Below, piece after piece: positions 7,728-16,224 of a DNA stretch of 64,000 nucleotides (position 1 is the stretch's first letter; every line of letters begins with the position of its first letter). The translations under genes and the position numbers were made by a program. The stretch is from Pseudobacteriovorax antillogorgiicola (GTDB taxonomy: Bacteria; Bdellovibrionota_B; Oligoflexia; Oligoflexales; RGVZ01): positions 19,429 through 83,428 of the forward strand of contig CAMDHM010000006.1 of the NCBI GenBank assembly GCA_945898195.1. The letters are read 5' to 3'. The notes beneath the pieces are model-generated. The model was not told where the DNA came from and ran no database searches. It saw only the letters and a list, made by a program, of their open reading frames with translations.

Positions 7728-10060
7728 GTTGTGGTGCCCCCGACCTGCATATTCAAAACCTCATCCCGGGCCGACTGACGAGCCGCGTCAAAACGTAGCT
7801 GCTCTTTTTGTGCATCAACACGAACCGTCTCGGATCTCATGGCGTCGATATCAGCGCTCCATTGATCGAGTTTTCCAACCCGTTCTGACACGCTTTGACT
7901 AACGGCATCAATAATGGCGCTCCTCCTTGTGCCGACCCAAAGTGCGAGGCGATTTTTTACGGACATAATTTGATCTTGTGCTTTCGATGCTTCGCCATCT
8001 CTTTGCCACAATTCGCCTACCGTATGTCCAAGTTCTGATTTCATATTTTTGTCCAACTGAACAAGCTGCTGGTAGGAATCCTTTGCCACCTGCTTCCACA
8101 AACGCCATGCCCTTTCAAAGTCCTCAAATAAAAGGCGCTCAGCCGTATCTGCAGCATCATTTCGAGCCTCGCGCAGCAAAGACTCCTCATCAAAAAGGGC
8201 CATCGAGTAAAAGCCCATCAATCGGCGCAGATGCCGGTGAGTTCCTGTTTCTGCCAAGTTTTCGATTTGTTGCGAGCGCACGAGCTCCATTGTCCTATAG
8301 ATTTTTCCTTGTAATGCCAGCACCTGGGCGGTGAAGTCTTTTGATACTGGGACGGCCTTGTTGTTTCCGTTTCCAATGTTTTCCAGGTATCTAATTCCCG
8401 CAAGGCTGGCATCCGTCGCCGTTAGTCGATTATTAATTCCAGCAAGGCGATTTGTATCATCAAAAAGATCAGCAGACCGTCTCCAGCCCTCACTCCTAGC
8501 AAGTGTCTGCGGATACTTCCCGAGTAATCCATTCCGCCGATTTTCGGAGGCGATCAGCTGCTGTCGTTCCGCTGGCTTTAATCGCGGCATAAGGAGATTG
8601 CGCTCCAGACCAACCAAACGGTGCCCAGCATCAAGATGTCTTTTAACCAATATTTCGAGTGCCCTCGTCGTATTGATCCACGACGGATTGATTTGCGACA
8701 TGTTAGCTCGACCGAGGGTGAAAAATAGCTGCCTAATGTCACCCCGATCATCCTCAAGGCTCTCAGCTTGTTTGTCCAAGAGCTGTGACATCTGGTGGGC
8801 CTGCTCAATCTCCTCAGGCGCATCCATCAGGCCGATGTTCTTCATATAAATTCGATCGACCCCCGACGCTTCCACGGGTTTAGCACCAGCAAGTTCCTTT
8901 GTTGTGAAATCAAGTATTTCCTTATAGACCCCCCTTTGACTGGCAATCGCAAGTTGCGCGCCAGTCCAATCACCAGCTTTTAATGCGAGCCAGGCATCCA
9001 TTCGGGACAACTTCATGCGAGCATCGGCATCCGATGACCCATACTGTTTTTTGAAGATCGCAACTTGATTTTGCGCGTCCCCAATACGACCAAGATCGAT
9101 GAGAACGTAGACACTTTCAAACAAGGCGTCCCGGTACGACGGCGAAAACTCGTCAATGGTTGAATAGGTTCCGGCGGCTAAATCAACTACGCCCTTACGG
9201 ACTTGAACTCTGGCCAGGGCCAGGCGCGCACGATCGCGTTTTTCAGTGTATTTTGACCCAAAAACCGCAATCGATGCCTTCAATGCAGAAATTGACGAAT
9301 CAAGTTTTTCATTTGCCGCGTAAATTATTCCATTGAGATATAAGACGTCGCCATCAAGTGGTGCCGGAGCGCCATCTAAAGCCGGATCATGAAGAAACCT
9401 TTGCGCAAGTTCAAGGTCACCAGCTGACCCGGCGGCGCGCGCAGCCAGGACAAGTACATTCATTTTCGCCACACGGGGCATACTGACGCCCGTGATCGCA
9501 GCGAAAAGCTGACGTAATTCAACCCTCGCTGCCTTTCCAGTCTTCTTCATCAGGCGGGAAACGAGGCGCAGAACGTCAACCAAATCATCGTGATTTGCCG
9601 CATCCTGGTTTTGGGAAATGAATGTTCCGACGTACCTCAGCGCGGCACGCATTGATTTTTCTGAAACACCTGCCTTCTCGTAACTGAACGCCAACTGCCT
9701 TTGTGCGACCAAGAACCTTTGTGGCTCTCCAGTTTGAACCAAATTGAGGTAGCGGCTTAATTCGCGAATATTCGAGAGATGATCACCACTTTCAAGAAAA
9801 GCCTGGGATGCCCGCCATGCACGCTCGGCGGCAATTTTTCGAGGACCTATTACTGGCTGATCTGAAATTCTTGGTAAGCTGCGAATCGCCTGACCAGTCT
9901 GTTCGACCTCCGTGTGTATTTTTCGAATTTCCGATTCTGGCGATCCAAGCTTAAAGCTATCCTCCGCCATAGCAGTGCCCGATACGCCTGAAAAAAACAA
10001 AGCGACGATCGTACCCTTAGGACAAAGATACCGCCCATATTTAATCAGCCGCCATGTCAC
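7715..10060 (-). CDS. Large secreted TPR/helical protein (781 residues)
   Basis: It starts with a GTG at 10060 that overlaps the previous stop by 4 nt (GTGA). A signal peptide is visible (CPKGTIVALFFSGVSGTAMAE, cleavage near residue 32). The N-terminal two thirds carry TPR-like helices (RFLVAQRQLAFSYEKAGVSE, RARLALARVQVRKGVVDLAAG, ALFESVYVLIDLGRIGDAQ). The last third looks like long helices, possibly coiled coil, rich in Arg, Glu and Gln (RSQQIENLAETGTHRHLRR, WKQVAKDSYQQLVQLDKNM). It should be periplasmic and structural. It is coupled on both sides by 4-13 nt overlaps to the other operon members. Confidence 0.8.
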   Translation of the reverse strand: MTWRLIKYGRYLCPKGTIVALFFSGVSGTAMAEDSFKLGSPESEIRKIHTEVEQTGQAIRSLPRISDQPVIGPRKIAAERAWRASQAFLESGDHLSNIRELSRYLNLVQTGEPQRFLVAQRQLAFSYEKAGVSEKSMRAALRYVGTFISQNQDAANHDDLVDVLRLVSRLMKKTGKAARVELRQLFAAITGVSMPRVAKMNVLVLAARAAGSAGDLELAQRFLHDPALDGAPAPLDGDVLYLNGIIYAANEKLDSSISALKASIAVFGSKYTEKRDRARLALARVQVRKGVVDLAAGTYSTIDEFSPSYRDALFESVYVLIDLGRIGDAQNQVAIFKKQYGSSDADARMKLSRMDAWLALKAGDWTGAQLAIASQRGVYKEILDFTTKELAGAKPVEASGVDRIYMKNIGLMDAPEEIEQAHQMSQLLDKQAESLEDDRGDIRQLFFTLGRANMSQINPSWINTTRALEILVKRHLDAGHRLVGLERNLLMPRLKPAERQQLIASENRRNGLLGKYPQTLARSEGWRRSADLFDDTNRLAGINNRLTATDASLAGIRYLENIGNGNNKAVPVSKDFTAQVLALQGKIYRTMELVRSQQIENLAETGTHRHLRRLMGFYSMALFDEESLLREARNDAADTAERLLFEDFERAWRLWKQVAKDSYQQLVQLDKNMKSELGHTVGELWQRDGEASKAQDQIMSVKNRLALWVGTRRSAIIDAVSQSVSERVGKLDQWSADIDAMRSETVRVDAQKEQLRFDAARQSARDEVLNMQVGGTTTWLE

Positions 10061-10845
10061 AGTTTCACCCCGCTATTTGCCGGGGTTTCCGAGTTACCCA
10101 TGGTGATGCTGCCCTTGGAATCAGGGCGGACCGGGGCATCGATCAGAAGGTTAATCGTGCGACGTTCTTTGCCGTCAGGAATTGAGAATTCAAAATCCTT
10201 CTCCATGCGCCGAGTTACATCCGCTGATACAGGGACATTTCCACCCTCGCGCACCAATACCGCGGCTTCGATCGCAAGCTTGTGTGTTCCTGGTGGCACG
10301 GGACCCGCGAATAGCGGAAGTTTTAACTGTGGCATCCACAGTCCACCAGCATCTGCCGCCCGATAGACTTCGACGCCATCGATCTTCACAACAAGGGTTT
10401 TTAAGGTGGCCTTATCGGCCCCTCGAAACTCTGCATCCATCTGGATGAAGTTGTCTACCCTAGCGTCCTCTATCACTTTCAGACGAGCTTTTTGAACATC
10501 CGCATGGAGTCGTTCCACTTGCACCTCGAGGCCTGCGACTGCCTCACCAAGCCCCTTGATCACCACGGCGGACTCGTCACCGACAGATCCATCCGGCTGT
10601 TTCCCGGAAATATCCTGTGCAAACTTGTAGGTTGCAGACGCTTTAGGCAGCTTCGAGTCTTTTGTGGCAGGTTCCATCTTCTCGCCGAACGTGAGACCAC
10701 CTGCCTCGTTATCCGTCAGCTTCTTTTCAAGGCGATCAAGAATAGATTCTACCTCAATTGTATTGCTGTCTTTTCCCCGCGCCGATGCGGCCATTAGCAT
10801 CATCACGAACGACGCCATTCCGGTGACGAGGTGCTTCTTGTTCAT
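10057..10845 (-). CDS. Secreted coiled-coil plus beta-domain protein of the TPR operon
   Basis: I place the start at ATG 10845 (MNKKHLVTGMASFVMMLMAASARG), which has a CAGGAG site just upstream and gives a clean signal peptide; the longer frame adds 57 non-secretory residues. The 262-residue protein has a short heptad-like helix (LGEAVAGLEVQVERLHADVQ) and then a beta-rich domain with KTLVVKIDGVEVY, LKLPLFAGPVPPGTHKLAI and RRTINLLID. This resembles proteins in deltaproteobacterial TPR/gliding clusters that are often mis-annotated as dihydrolipoamide acetyltransferase; the comparison is from memory. It overlaps the next TPR gene by 4 nt and lies 26 nt after the transglycosylase. Confidence 0.75.
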   Translation of the reverse strand: MNKKHLVTGMASFVMMLMAASARGKDSNTIEVESILDRLEKKLTDNEAGGLTFGEKMEPATKDSKLPKASATYKFAQDISGKQPDGSVGDESAVVIKGLGEAVAGLEVQVERLHADVQKARLKVIEDARVDNFIQMDAEFRGADKATLKTLVVKIDGVEVYRAADAGGLWMPQLKLPLFAGPVPPGTHKLAIEAAVLVREGGNVPVSADVTRRMEKDFEFSIPDGKERRTINLLIDAPVRPDSKGSITMGNSETPANSGVKL

Positions 10846-10871
10846 TTTACGCTCCTGTTCCAGAATTAAAT

Positions 10872-12299
10872 TTATCTCTTCGAAATTGTCGTGCGGGCCT
10901 TCGTTCCACCCATTGCATAGCGCAGCCTTCGTGCGTGTTCTGTTGGCAAACGTAGTTCGTAACCCTGTGGCAACGCCCTTTGCCTGTGTTTTCCGAATGC
11001 CTGAGGAAGCAAACATGGGTTCAGATCGGCGAGACGGGTTGGAGTGATTTTCGTAGCATGGAGCACTTCGGATACAGATGCCTTTCGCGGCAACGAATAG
11101 AATTCAACTGCATTGTCTTGGTTTGTTTTTGGTAACTTCTGTCGTCTAATCAGCGCATCATACGAATTGGCCGCTGCCAGAAACTCTGCGTAGAAATTCC
11201 GACTTGCGAAACCAAAACTTTTTGACCGGTACCCTGCCATGATGTCACCCAAATCAGGCGACCCGACCTCGCGCATCGCACGCTCCAGTCCAGAGGCACC
11301 GTGATTATAGGCCGTAATCGCCAAAGGCCAGGTTCGTAGCTGTTGATAATTATCCTGCATCAGTCGAGCTGCGCCTCGTGTGGCCTTCCAGGGCGAGTTG
11401 CGTTCATCGAGCATTCGACCGTCAACATGCATATATAACCTTGCCGTCTGCGGCATAAATTGCCAGATCCCAGAGGCCCCGACTTTTGAACGGGCGTCGA
11501 CATTAAACATTGATTCTACAAACGGGAGTCGCGTGAGCTTTACTGGAAGGCCATTTTGCGAAAATAGTTTTTCCATGTATGGCAGGTATCTTTGCGCTGT
11601 CTTTGCTGCTTCTAAGAATGTATCCGAAAGTCCCGATTGAGACCGAATGCGAATATCTCCCGCGAGTAATTTCTGACGCTGCCGCTTATCGCCACCATAG
11701 GTGCTCCAAATACGGCGCTCTATCGCCCCATACTGAAGGGCTGACTCACCCTCGACGCGAAAGTGTTCAATCGCCGCCTGATACCGGTCGACATAGCGTT
11801 GGGCGACACGCTGACGTTCCATTCGACCACGGACTGGGTCCGAAGCCCGACCACGAACAGATTCTTTAAAATCAATGAGATCGACAACCCGGTCCGGCTC
11901 ATCCACATCATGGATGATGATGAGTGTGCTGGGATAGGTTTGAAACACCATCTCCCAGAAGCGTACTTGTCGCAGCACTAGGCCATTGGCTGGAAAGGCT
12001 TCCACCGGCGTTCGAACTACATCACCGCGATTTTGTATTTTCGCCGGTTCGTCTTCGCCCTTTGAATCTGCTTTTTTCAGGGGATCTATAGTGGCTGCAT
12101 TTTCCCGCTCAAGTTCTTCGACGAAGAATTTAAGATCCGGATCGTCGGATTCGCTGGGGCTGGCGGCTGTGTCAGGATTGTATTCTGTCGGATTACCAAT
12201 TCCTACGGGTACAACCGCATCTGCGGCTGCTGTAAATCCAATAGCAAGCAGTGTGCAAGCCACTGCGAAGATCGAACGCTTGCAGGTCAGGCCCAACAT
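10872..12299 (-). CDS. Lytic transglycosylase, MltD/SLT type
   Basis: The start is set at ATG 12299 (MLGLTCKRSIFAVACTLLAIG), with an AAGGAG site 9 nt upstream and a good signal peptide. A longer frame to 12584 runs through the tRNA-Pro gene and is spurious. The 475-residue enzyme has the SLT fold at about residues 235-385: catalytic Glu262 in LPFVESMFN, then SKVGASGIWQFMPQTARLY, and AITAYNHGASG. The C-terminus (SVSEVLHATKITPTRLADLN) looks like one LysM module. Such enzymes cleave glycan strands in the periplasm and often open the wall for envelope machines, which fits its place as first gene of the operon with secreted TPR proteins. Confidence 0.9.
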   Translation of the reverse strand: MLGLTCKRSIFAVACTLLAIGFTAAADAVVPVGIGNPTEYNPDTAASPSESDDPDLKFFVEELERENAATIDPLKKADSKGEDEPAKIQNRGDVVRTPVEAFPANGLVLRQVRFWEMVFQTYPSTLIIIHDVDEPDRVVDLIDFKESVRGRASDPVRGRMERQRVAQRYVDRYQAAIEHFRVEGESALQYGAIERRIWSTYGGDKRQRQKLLAGDIRIRSQSGLSDTFLEAAKTAQRYLPYMEKLFSQNGLPVKLTRLPFVESMFNVDARSKVGASGIWQFMPQTARLYMHVDGRMLDERNSPWKATRGAARLMQDNYQQLRTWPLAITAYNHGASGLERAMREVGSPDLGDIMAGYRSKSFGFASRNFYAEFLAAANSYDALIRRQKLPKTNQDNAVEFYSLPRKASVSEVLHATKITPTRLADLNPCLLPQAFGKHRQRALPQGYELRLPTEHARRLRYAMGGTKARTTISKR

Positions 12300-12443
12300 C
12301 CCTGAGGGCTCCTTCCGTAGACAAACATGTAAAACAATTTTGGTACAACTGAAGTCTATCAAAGGCTTGAAAACAGCAGCAACTATGGGTCCACCGGGGT
12401 TTCGATTGACCGCCATGAAATCGCGTGTTAACCACCTTAATGT

Positions 12444-12463
12444 TGCTAATTCACCAATTAGCA
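12444..12463. repeat. 8-bp inverted repeat between transglycosylase gene and tRNA-Pro
   Basis: TGCTAATT and AATTAGCA are separated by CACC, forming a perfect hairpin or operator-like dyad. It lies about 145 nt upstream of the transglycosylase start and 44 nt before tRNA-Pro. There is no T-run close enough for a terminator on either strand. It could be a regulatory site of the TPR operon promoter. Confidence 0.4.
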
Positions 12464-12506
12464 TGCCAAGTTTTTGACACCGCGCCGCGGTTGCAGGAAC
12501 AAAAAT

Positions 12507-12583
12507 CGGGGTATAGCGCAGACTGGTAGCGCGCACGCTTGGGGTGCGTGAGGTCGTGGGTTCGAATCCCGCTACCCCGACCA
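12507..12583 (+). tRNA. tRNA-Pro (anticodon GGG)
   Basis: The 77-nt gene has a 7-bp acceptor stem (CGGGGTA with TACCCCG), encoded 3' ACCA, and an anticodon stem CACGC/GCGTG closing the loop TTGGGGT, whose positions 34-36 are GGG. The T arm contains GGTTCGAATCCC. TTGACA at 12474-12479 may be part of its promoter, though no good -10 follows at the right distance. Translation across this tRNA yields the usual false N-terminus on the transglycosylase frame. Confidence 0.97.
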
Positions 12584-12617
12584 TTTTTCTAATTCTAAAA
12601 GTTTAAACGGTATATTC

Positions 12618-12636
12618 CATTGTCATTGCGACAATG
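12618..12636. repeat. Perfect 7-bp stem-loop downstream of tRNA-Pro
   Basis: CATTGTC and GACAATG flank the loop ATTGC. It lies 35 nt after the tRNA end and 128 nt before the SGNH hydrolase. It lacks a following T-run, so it is either a processing/stabilising hairpin or a protein site. Function unknown. Confidence 0.35.
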
Positions 12637-12763
12637 AGGATTCCTAAGATCACAGACGATGTATTAATTTGCCTTTAAAATACGGGCATTTACAAAGATT
12701 TTCTAAAGCGATTGATAGGCCCTCCGAGTACTTGTGCAACCCGCACATGCAACGGAGATTTTT

Positions 12764-13633
12764 ATGTTCTGCAGTAAGTTTTTAATTGCGCCCAAGTGGC
12801 ACATAACTGCGCTGATGCTGATGCTGGCCTCTGGTTTTTTTTCAGTTGAATTGCTAGCACAGGACATCGATCCGATAACGAAGCTGTCGAGTGAACTTGC
12901 ACCCGCGGGAAAAATTGATTTCCTTGCAGGCTCCATCGGTGATTCCATCACCGTTGCCTTCGATGCCAGATTCCCGTTGGCAAACCAGGGGATCAACTGG
13001 TCAACAGGAACGCATAGTGCTCAATTGGTTAATAGTCATGCGCTTCGACTTCAGGACTTGATGCCGGATCAAGTCGTGGGCACGAAAAATTTCGCCATTG
13101 CTGGGAGCATGTCGTCCGACGTCGTCAAACAGGCTGCGCACCTCGCGAAATTTCATCCAGATTATGTGACTGTTTTGATTGGTGCCAACGACGTCTGCTC
13201 ATGGCAGGTGCACCATCTTACTCAATTGCAAAAATACGAATCTGACATCCAGCTTATTCTAAAAACGCTGATTGCTTCCAATGAAGCCGTAAAGATTCTC
13301 GTAAGCGCAATTCCTAATATGCCGCTGCTCCGCGAAATCGGGGTGGCCAATGGCTGCCAATCCCGCTGGAGCAGCCTCCATATTTGTCCGGCACTATTAG
13401 GTTCTAGGCAAACAGACGAAGAAAGAGCGGCCTTTGCAGGCCGCTGGGAAGATGCCAATGAAGTTCTTGCACGGGTGAGCGCTGCGTTTCCGGAAAATGT
13501 AAAGTTTGCCTCGTCCGTATCTGAACCGATATTTATCTTCAGTCACCTGTCACGTTTAGACTGCTTTCATCCAAACGTGACTGGCCAGAATTTACTCTCA
13601 GAAACAACCTGGGAAGAAAGTTGGTTCTACTGA
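12764..13633 (+). CDS. Secreted SGNH/GDSL-family hydrolase
   Basis: The ATG at 12764 has GGAG 6 nt upstream; an in-frame GTG 30 nt earlier is less likely. The 289-residue protein has a signal peptide (APKWHITALMLMLASGFFSVE). The SGNH blocks are present: block I FLAGSIGDSITVAFDA with the nucleophile Ser, block III VTVLIGANDVC with the oxyanion Asn, and block V DCFHPNVTG with the catalytic Asp and His. The family comprises esterases, lipases and acetyl hydrolases; the substrate is unknown and could be lipid or glycan in the periplasm. It converges with the next gene, overlapping by 7 nt. Confidence 0.85.
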   Translation: MFCSKFLIAPKWHITALMLMLASGFFSVELLAQDIDPITKLSSELAPAGKIDFLAGSIGDSITVAFDARFPLANQGINWSTGTHSAQLVNSHALRLQDLMPDQVVGTKNFAIAGSMSSDVVKQAAHLAKFHPDYVTVLIGANDVCSWQVHHLTQLQKYESDIQLILKTLIASNEAVKILVSAIPNMPLLREIGVANGCQSRWSSLHICPALLGSRQTDEERAAFAGRWEDANEVLARVSAAFPENVKFASSVSEPIFIFSHLSRLDCFHPNVTGQNLLSETTWEESWFY

Positions 13634-14364
13634 ACCTTCACATCACCAGCAGTGATGTTTTTCGACGCACGAACCCTCACTTGACCGACAATAAAGTCAT
13701 CGTTATCACCACCATCAACACCAGCCGCGGTATTTCGGGTCGACTCTACCATGATGGCGTAGTGGCCTTTGCCAAGGGTGATCGTGTTGAGCCCAGCCCG
13801 GGAAACTCCGGCGGCTATCAGTTTCTTATCAAGATTTTTGCTGTCAGATTGCACAAGATTAATAAAGTTAGAATCGCTATAATCCACTCCGCAAACTGTC
13901 AAGACATCCAACTGGACCACGGTCAAATCTTCGATAACTTCAAACTCAAATGAGTATTTTGTTCCACTCAAAGAATATGCGCTTAGTTGACGTTGGCAAG
14001 TTGATGCAGAAAACTTTCCGTCTCCAATATGGAACACTTTATCGCCACCGAAAATGATTTCACGATCCGTACGGGAAATATCAATGTTGTTGCGGATCGT
14101 ATTGATGATCCCGCCGATGGTTTGCACGGTATTGGTGGTCGTATTTTGGGGCGTTGTTGCAGGAGGAACAATCGGCGTCCTTCCAGGTGAAGCCGGGACC
14201 AATGGAGCCGCAGGACCAGTTGATGGTGGTAATGCCTCGTTTCTGGTGATCTGAGTGCCATCACCACTTCCCTTGAAGGAAGTCGACCCACACGCATGGA
14301 GCATTCCCCCAGCAGTAAACGCAGCGATCGTCATTTTCTGAAAAATAGAATGAGAGAATTTCAT
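13627..14364 (-). CDS. Proline/threonine-rich lipoprotein, unknown
   Basis: Starting at ATG 14364 the 245-residue protein begins MKFSHSIFQKMTIAAFTAGG and has the lipobox LHAC, so it should be lipid-anchored. A Pro/Thr-rich linker follows (residues ~35-70; PPSTGPAAPLVPASPGRTP). A C-terminal beta-rich domain carries KYSFEFEVIEDLTVVQLDVL and GKGHYAIMVESTRNTA and resembles a pre-peptidase-like or jelly-roll fold. I do not recognise a named family. Confidence 0.65.
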   Translation of the reverse strand: MKFSHSIFQKMTIAAFTAGGMLHACGSTSFKGSGDGTQITRNEALPPSTGPAAPLVPASPGRTPIVPPATTPQNTTTNTVQTIGGIINTIRNNIDISRTDREIIFGGDKVFHIGDGKFSASTCQRQLSAYSLSGTKYSFEFEVIEDLTVVQLDVLTVCGVDYSDSNFINLVQSDSKNLDKKLIAAGVSRAGLNTITLGKGHYAIMVESTRNTAAGVDGGDNDDFIVGQVRVRASKNITAGDVKVQ

Positions 14365-14529
14365 AATCCGCTTCAGCCTCCGCAACAGCTTCGAACAACA
14401 TCAACAACAACAATTTGAACTTCATGACTTTCAAGGCAGGAGCCTCGAATTCAGGGCCCTTATCGGCAAATCGACGAAAAACTTTAGTACTTTTTGAATT
14501 TTATTTGAAAATTACGTAATTACAGCCTC

Positions 14530-16146
14530 TTACCTGGCCCCGTCGAGCGCGCGAACCACTCCAAGGATCCGATCGGCTGTATGATTCGCACCAGAATCAA
14601 ATGACCACAGAAAATCCGCAGGAAAATCCTTAACCATTTTGTCGAACTTATTGTGTGTCGGCTGGTTGAATACGCCGCCTGGCGCGGCAAATTGGTGGCA
14701 ACCGATGCAGTTTGAATTGGCCATGCCTGCCTCGAATTCAATATACGGATTGCTACACCAAGTAAAATAATGTCCGTCAGGGGCGCGCCTTTCTGGCGTG
14801 TAGGTTGCACGGGTTGCGTGGGCCGCCGCAAGAAGCCCCTCGGACCAACGCGCGCCGGCGCCGCCTGTAGCCAGTTCAAATTCGTCGGCACTTTTTGCGT
14901 TCATGAGTGGATCACCCTCACGCCAAGCCGAAACGACACACATCTTGTAAGAGTTCCATGGCGCAAAATAGTTACGGAAATTGGAACAATTCTGAATATT
15001 CGCATCACATAAATCAGGTCGATCTCCGCCAAAATCATTTGCCTGGCTATCTCCACCCCACCAAAGGGTGATCCAAACCCACTCTCGTGTTTCACGGGTC
15101 GTCACATGCATGCCCGTAAGCACCCACTCATGCCCATTGTCGGTTCGAACCCTGTAAATCCCGTCAAATCCTGGCACGGGAAGGGTTCGTGAACGCGCAG
15201 TATCCGATTTAGCTTCGATGCTCCACGTTCCATTCTCGGAAATCATTTCCCGGATTCCGGTTTCCGTGGTGTTGAAATTTGCCAGGACATTGACTTTACT
15301 GACCGCTGCTGGCCCGGCAATCCGTGACCATGTTAGCTTGACTGCGACGGCTCCACGGGGCAAAGGCTGACCGAAACACTCACCAAATTTGTCGTCGGAA
15401 AAACGCTGCAGGGCCTTATTAAACGAGGCTTCAAGGTGCCCCTGTTCCGAACGAACCTGAACCCTATGTCCCAGAAGGTCGCCGTCCATCTCCTGGCACC
15501 GCACAACGCTTTCGTAATTGACCATAAATGCCTTGAGCAGTTGAGGACTAATGAGGACGACTCCGCGGCCATTTACGCCAGCCGACGCGCCAAACCCGTT
15601 CAATCCACCTGAAATGGCTGGATCGACTCGAATCTGGCCCAATAGCCCCTGAAAACGTTCGTAAAGCACGCGATCACGATCGGGATCGATTGATTTTTGT
15701 TCGTGGTAGACAGTCCAGGCATTATTGAAAATAGCTTCGCGAGGACGCCCTCCATCAGGCTTCACCCGGTCTACTTTCAGCATCGTGTAAAACACCCTAA
15801 ACAGCTCCTGGACCTCTCCAGCGTCGTACCAGGTCTGGAAAGTCGGAACCATACCAGCGTCGCCTTGGCCGGCTTTGGAGCCTTGAATCGTTACCGGACG
15901 GATCAGACGGCGAAAAACCTCCCAGCCGTGGGCACGCCTAGCTTCAAATGAGATTGCCAATTTCTCAGCCAAGGCGGTCTCTGCGATATCTCCGGCAGAC
16001 CCAATCGGATCATAGTCTACGCCGGGCCCCAGGATTTTGCGTTCGGTAGGACGGGCAGATTGGTCTGCGCCCCCGCCACGTTGCTTGCAAGAAATTGCTG
16101 AAATAATTAGGGAAATCAGTAAAAATAAGTGAAGAATATAGTTCAT
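14530..16146 (-). CDS. Lipoprotein with single c-type haem motif
   Basis: The 538-residue protein starts MNYILHLFLLISLIISAISC, a lipoprotein signal with Cys20. Near the C-terminus a single haem-binding motif CIGCH occupies residues 480-484 (context NSNCIGCHQFAAPGG), as in c-type cytochromes and multi-domain oxidases. The preceding 450 residues are not recognised; they include WREGDPLMNAKSADEFELA. It is probably outer-membrane anchored and could transfer electrons. No cytochrome maturation genes are nearby. Confidence 0.75.
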   Translation of the reverse strand: MNYILHLFLLISLIISAISCKQRGGGADQSARPTERKILGPGVDYDPIGSAGDIAETALAEKLAISFEARRAHGWEVFRRLIRPVTIQGSKAGQGDAGMVPTFQTWYDAGEVQELFRVFYTMLKVDRVKPDGGRPREAIFNNAWTVYHEQKSIDPDRDRVLYERFQGLLGQIRVDPAISGGLNGFGASAGVNGRGVVLISPQLLKAFMVNYESVVRCQEMDGDLLGHRVQVRSEQGHLEASFNKALQRFSDDKFGECFGQPLPRGAVAVKLTWSRIAGPAAVSKVNVLANFNTTETGIREMISENGTWSIEAKSDTARSRTLPVPGFDGIYRVRTDNGHEWVLTGMHVTTRETREWVWITLWWGGDSQANDFGGDRPDLCDANIQNCSNFRNYFAPWNSYKMCVVSAWREGDPLMNAKSADEFELATGGAGARWSEGLLAAAHATRATYTPERRAPDGHYFTWCSNPYIEFEAGMANSNCIGCHQFAAPGGVFNQPTHNKFDKMVKDFPADFLWSFDSGANHTADRILGVVRALDGAR

Positions 16147-16224
16147 AAATTTTTGACCTTAGTTACCGATGACTTTCTTAGGGTCTAATCGGTCAAATTT
16201 AGCGAAACCCTTAGGACCACCCAA

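Noticed and set aside
12300..12584. 95-residue N-terminal extension of the transglycosylase (MVGVAGFEPTTS and on)
   Set aside because: It is the translation of the tRNA-Pro gene and its flank, a well-known artefact; a good ribosome site and signal peptide start at 12299.
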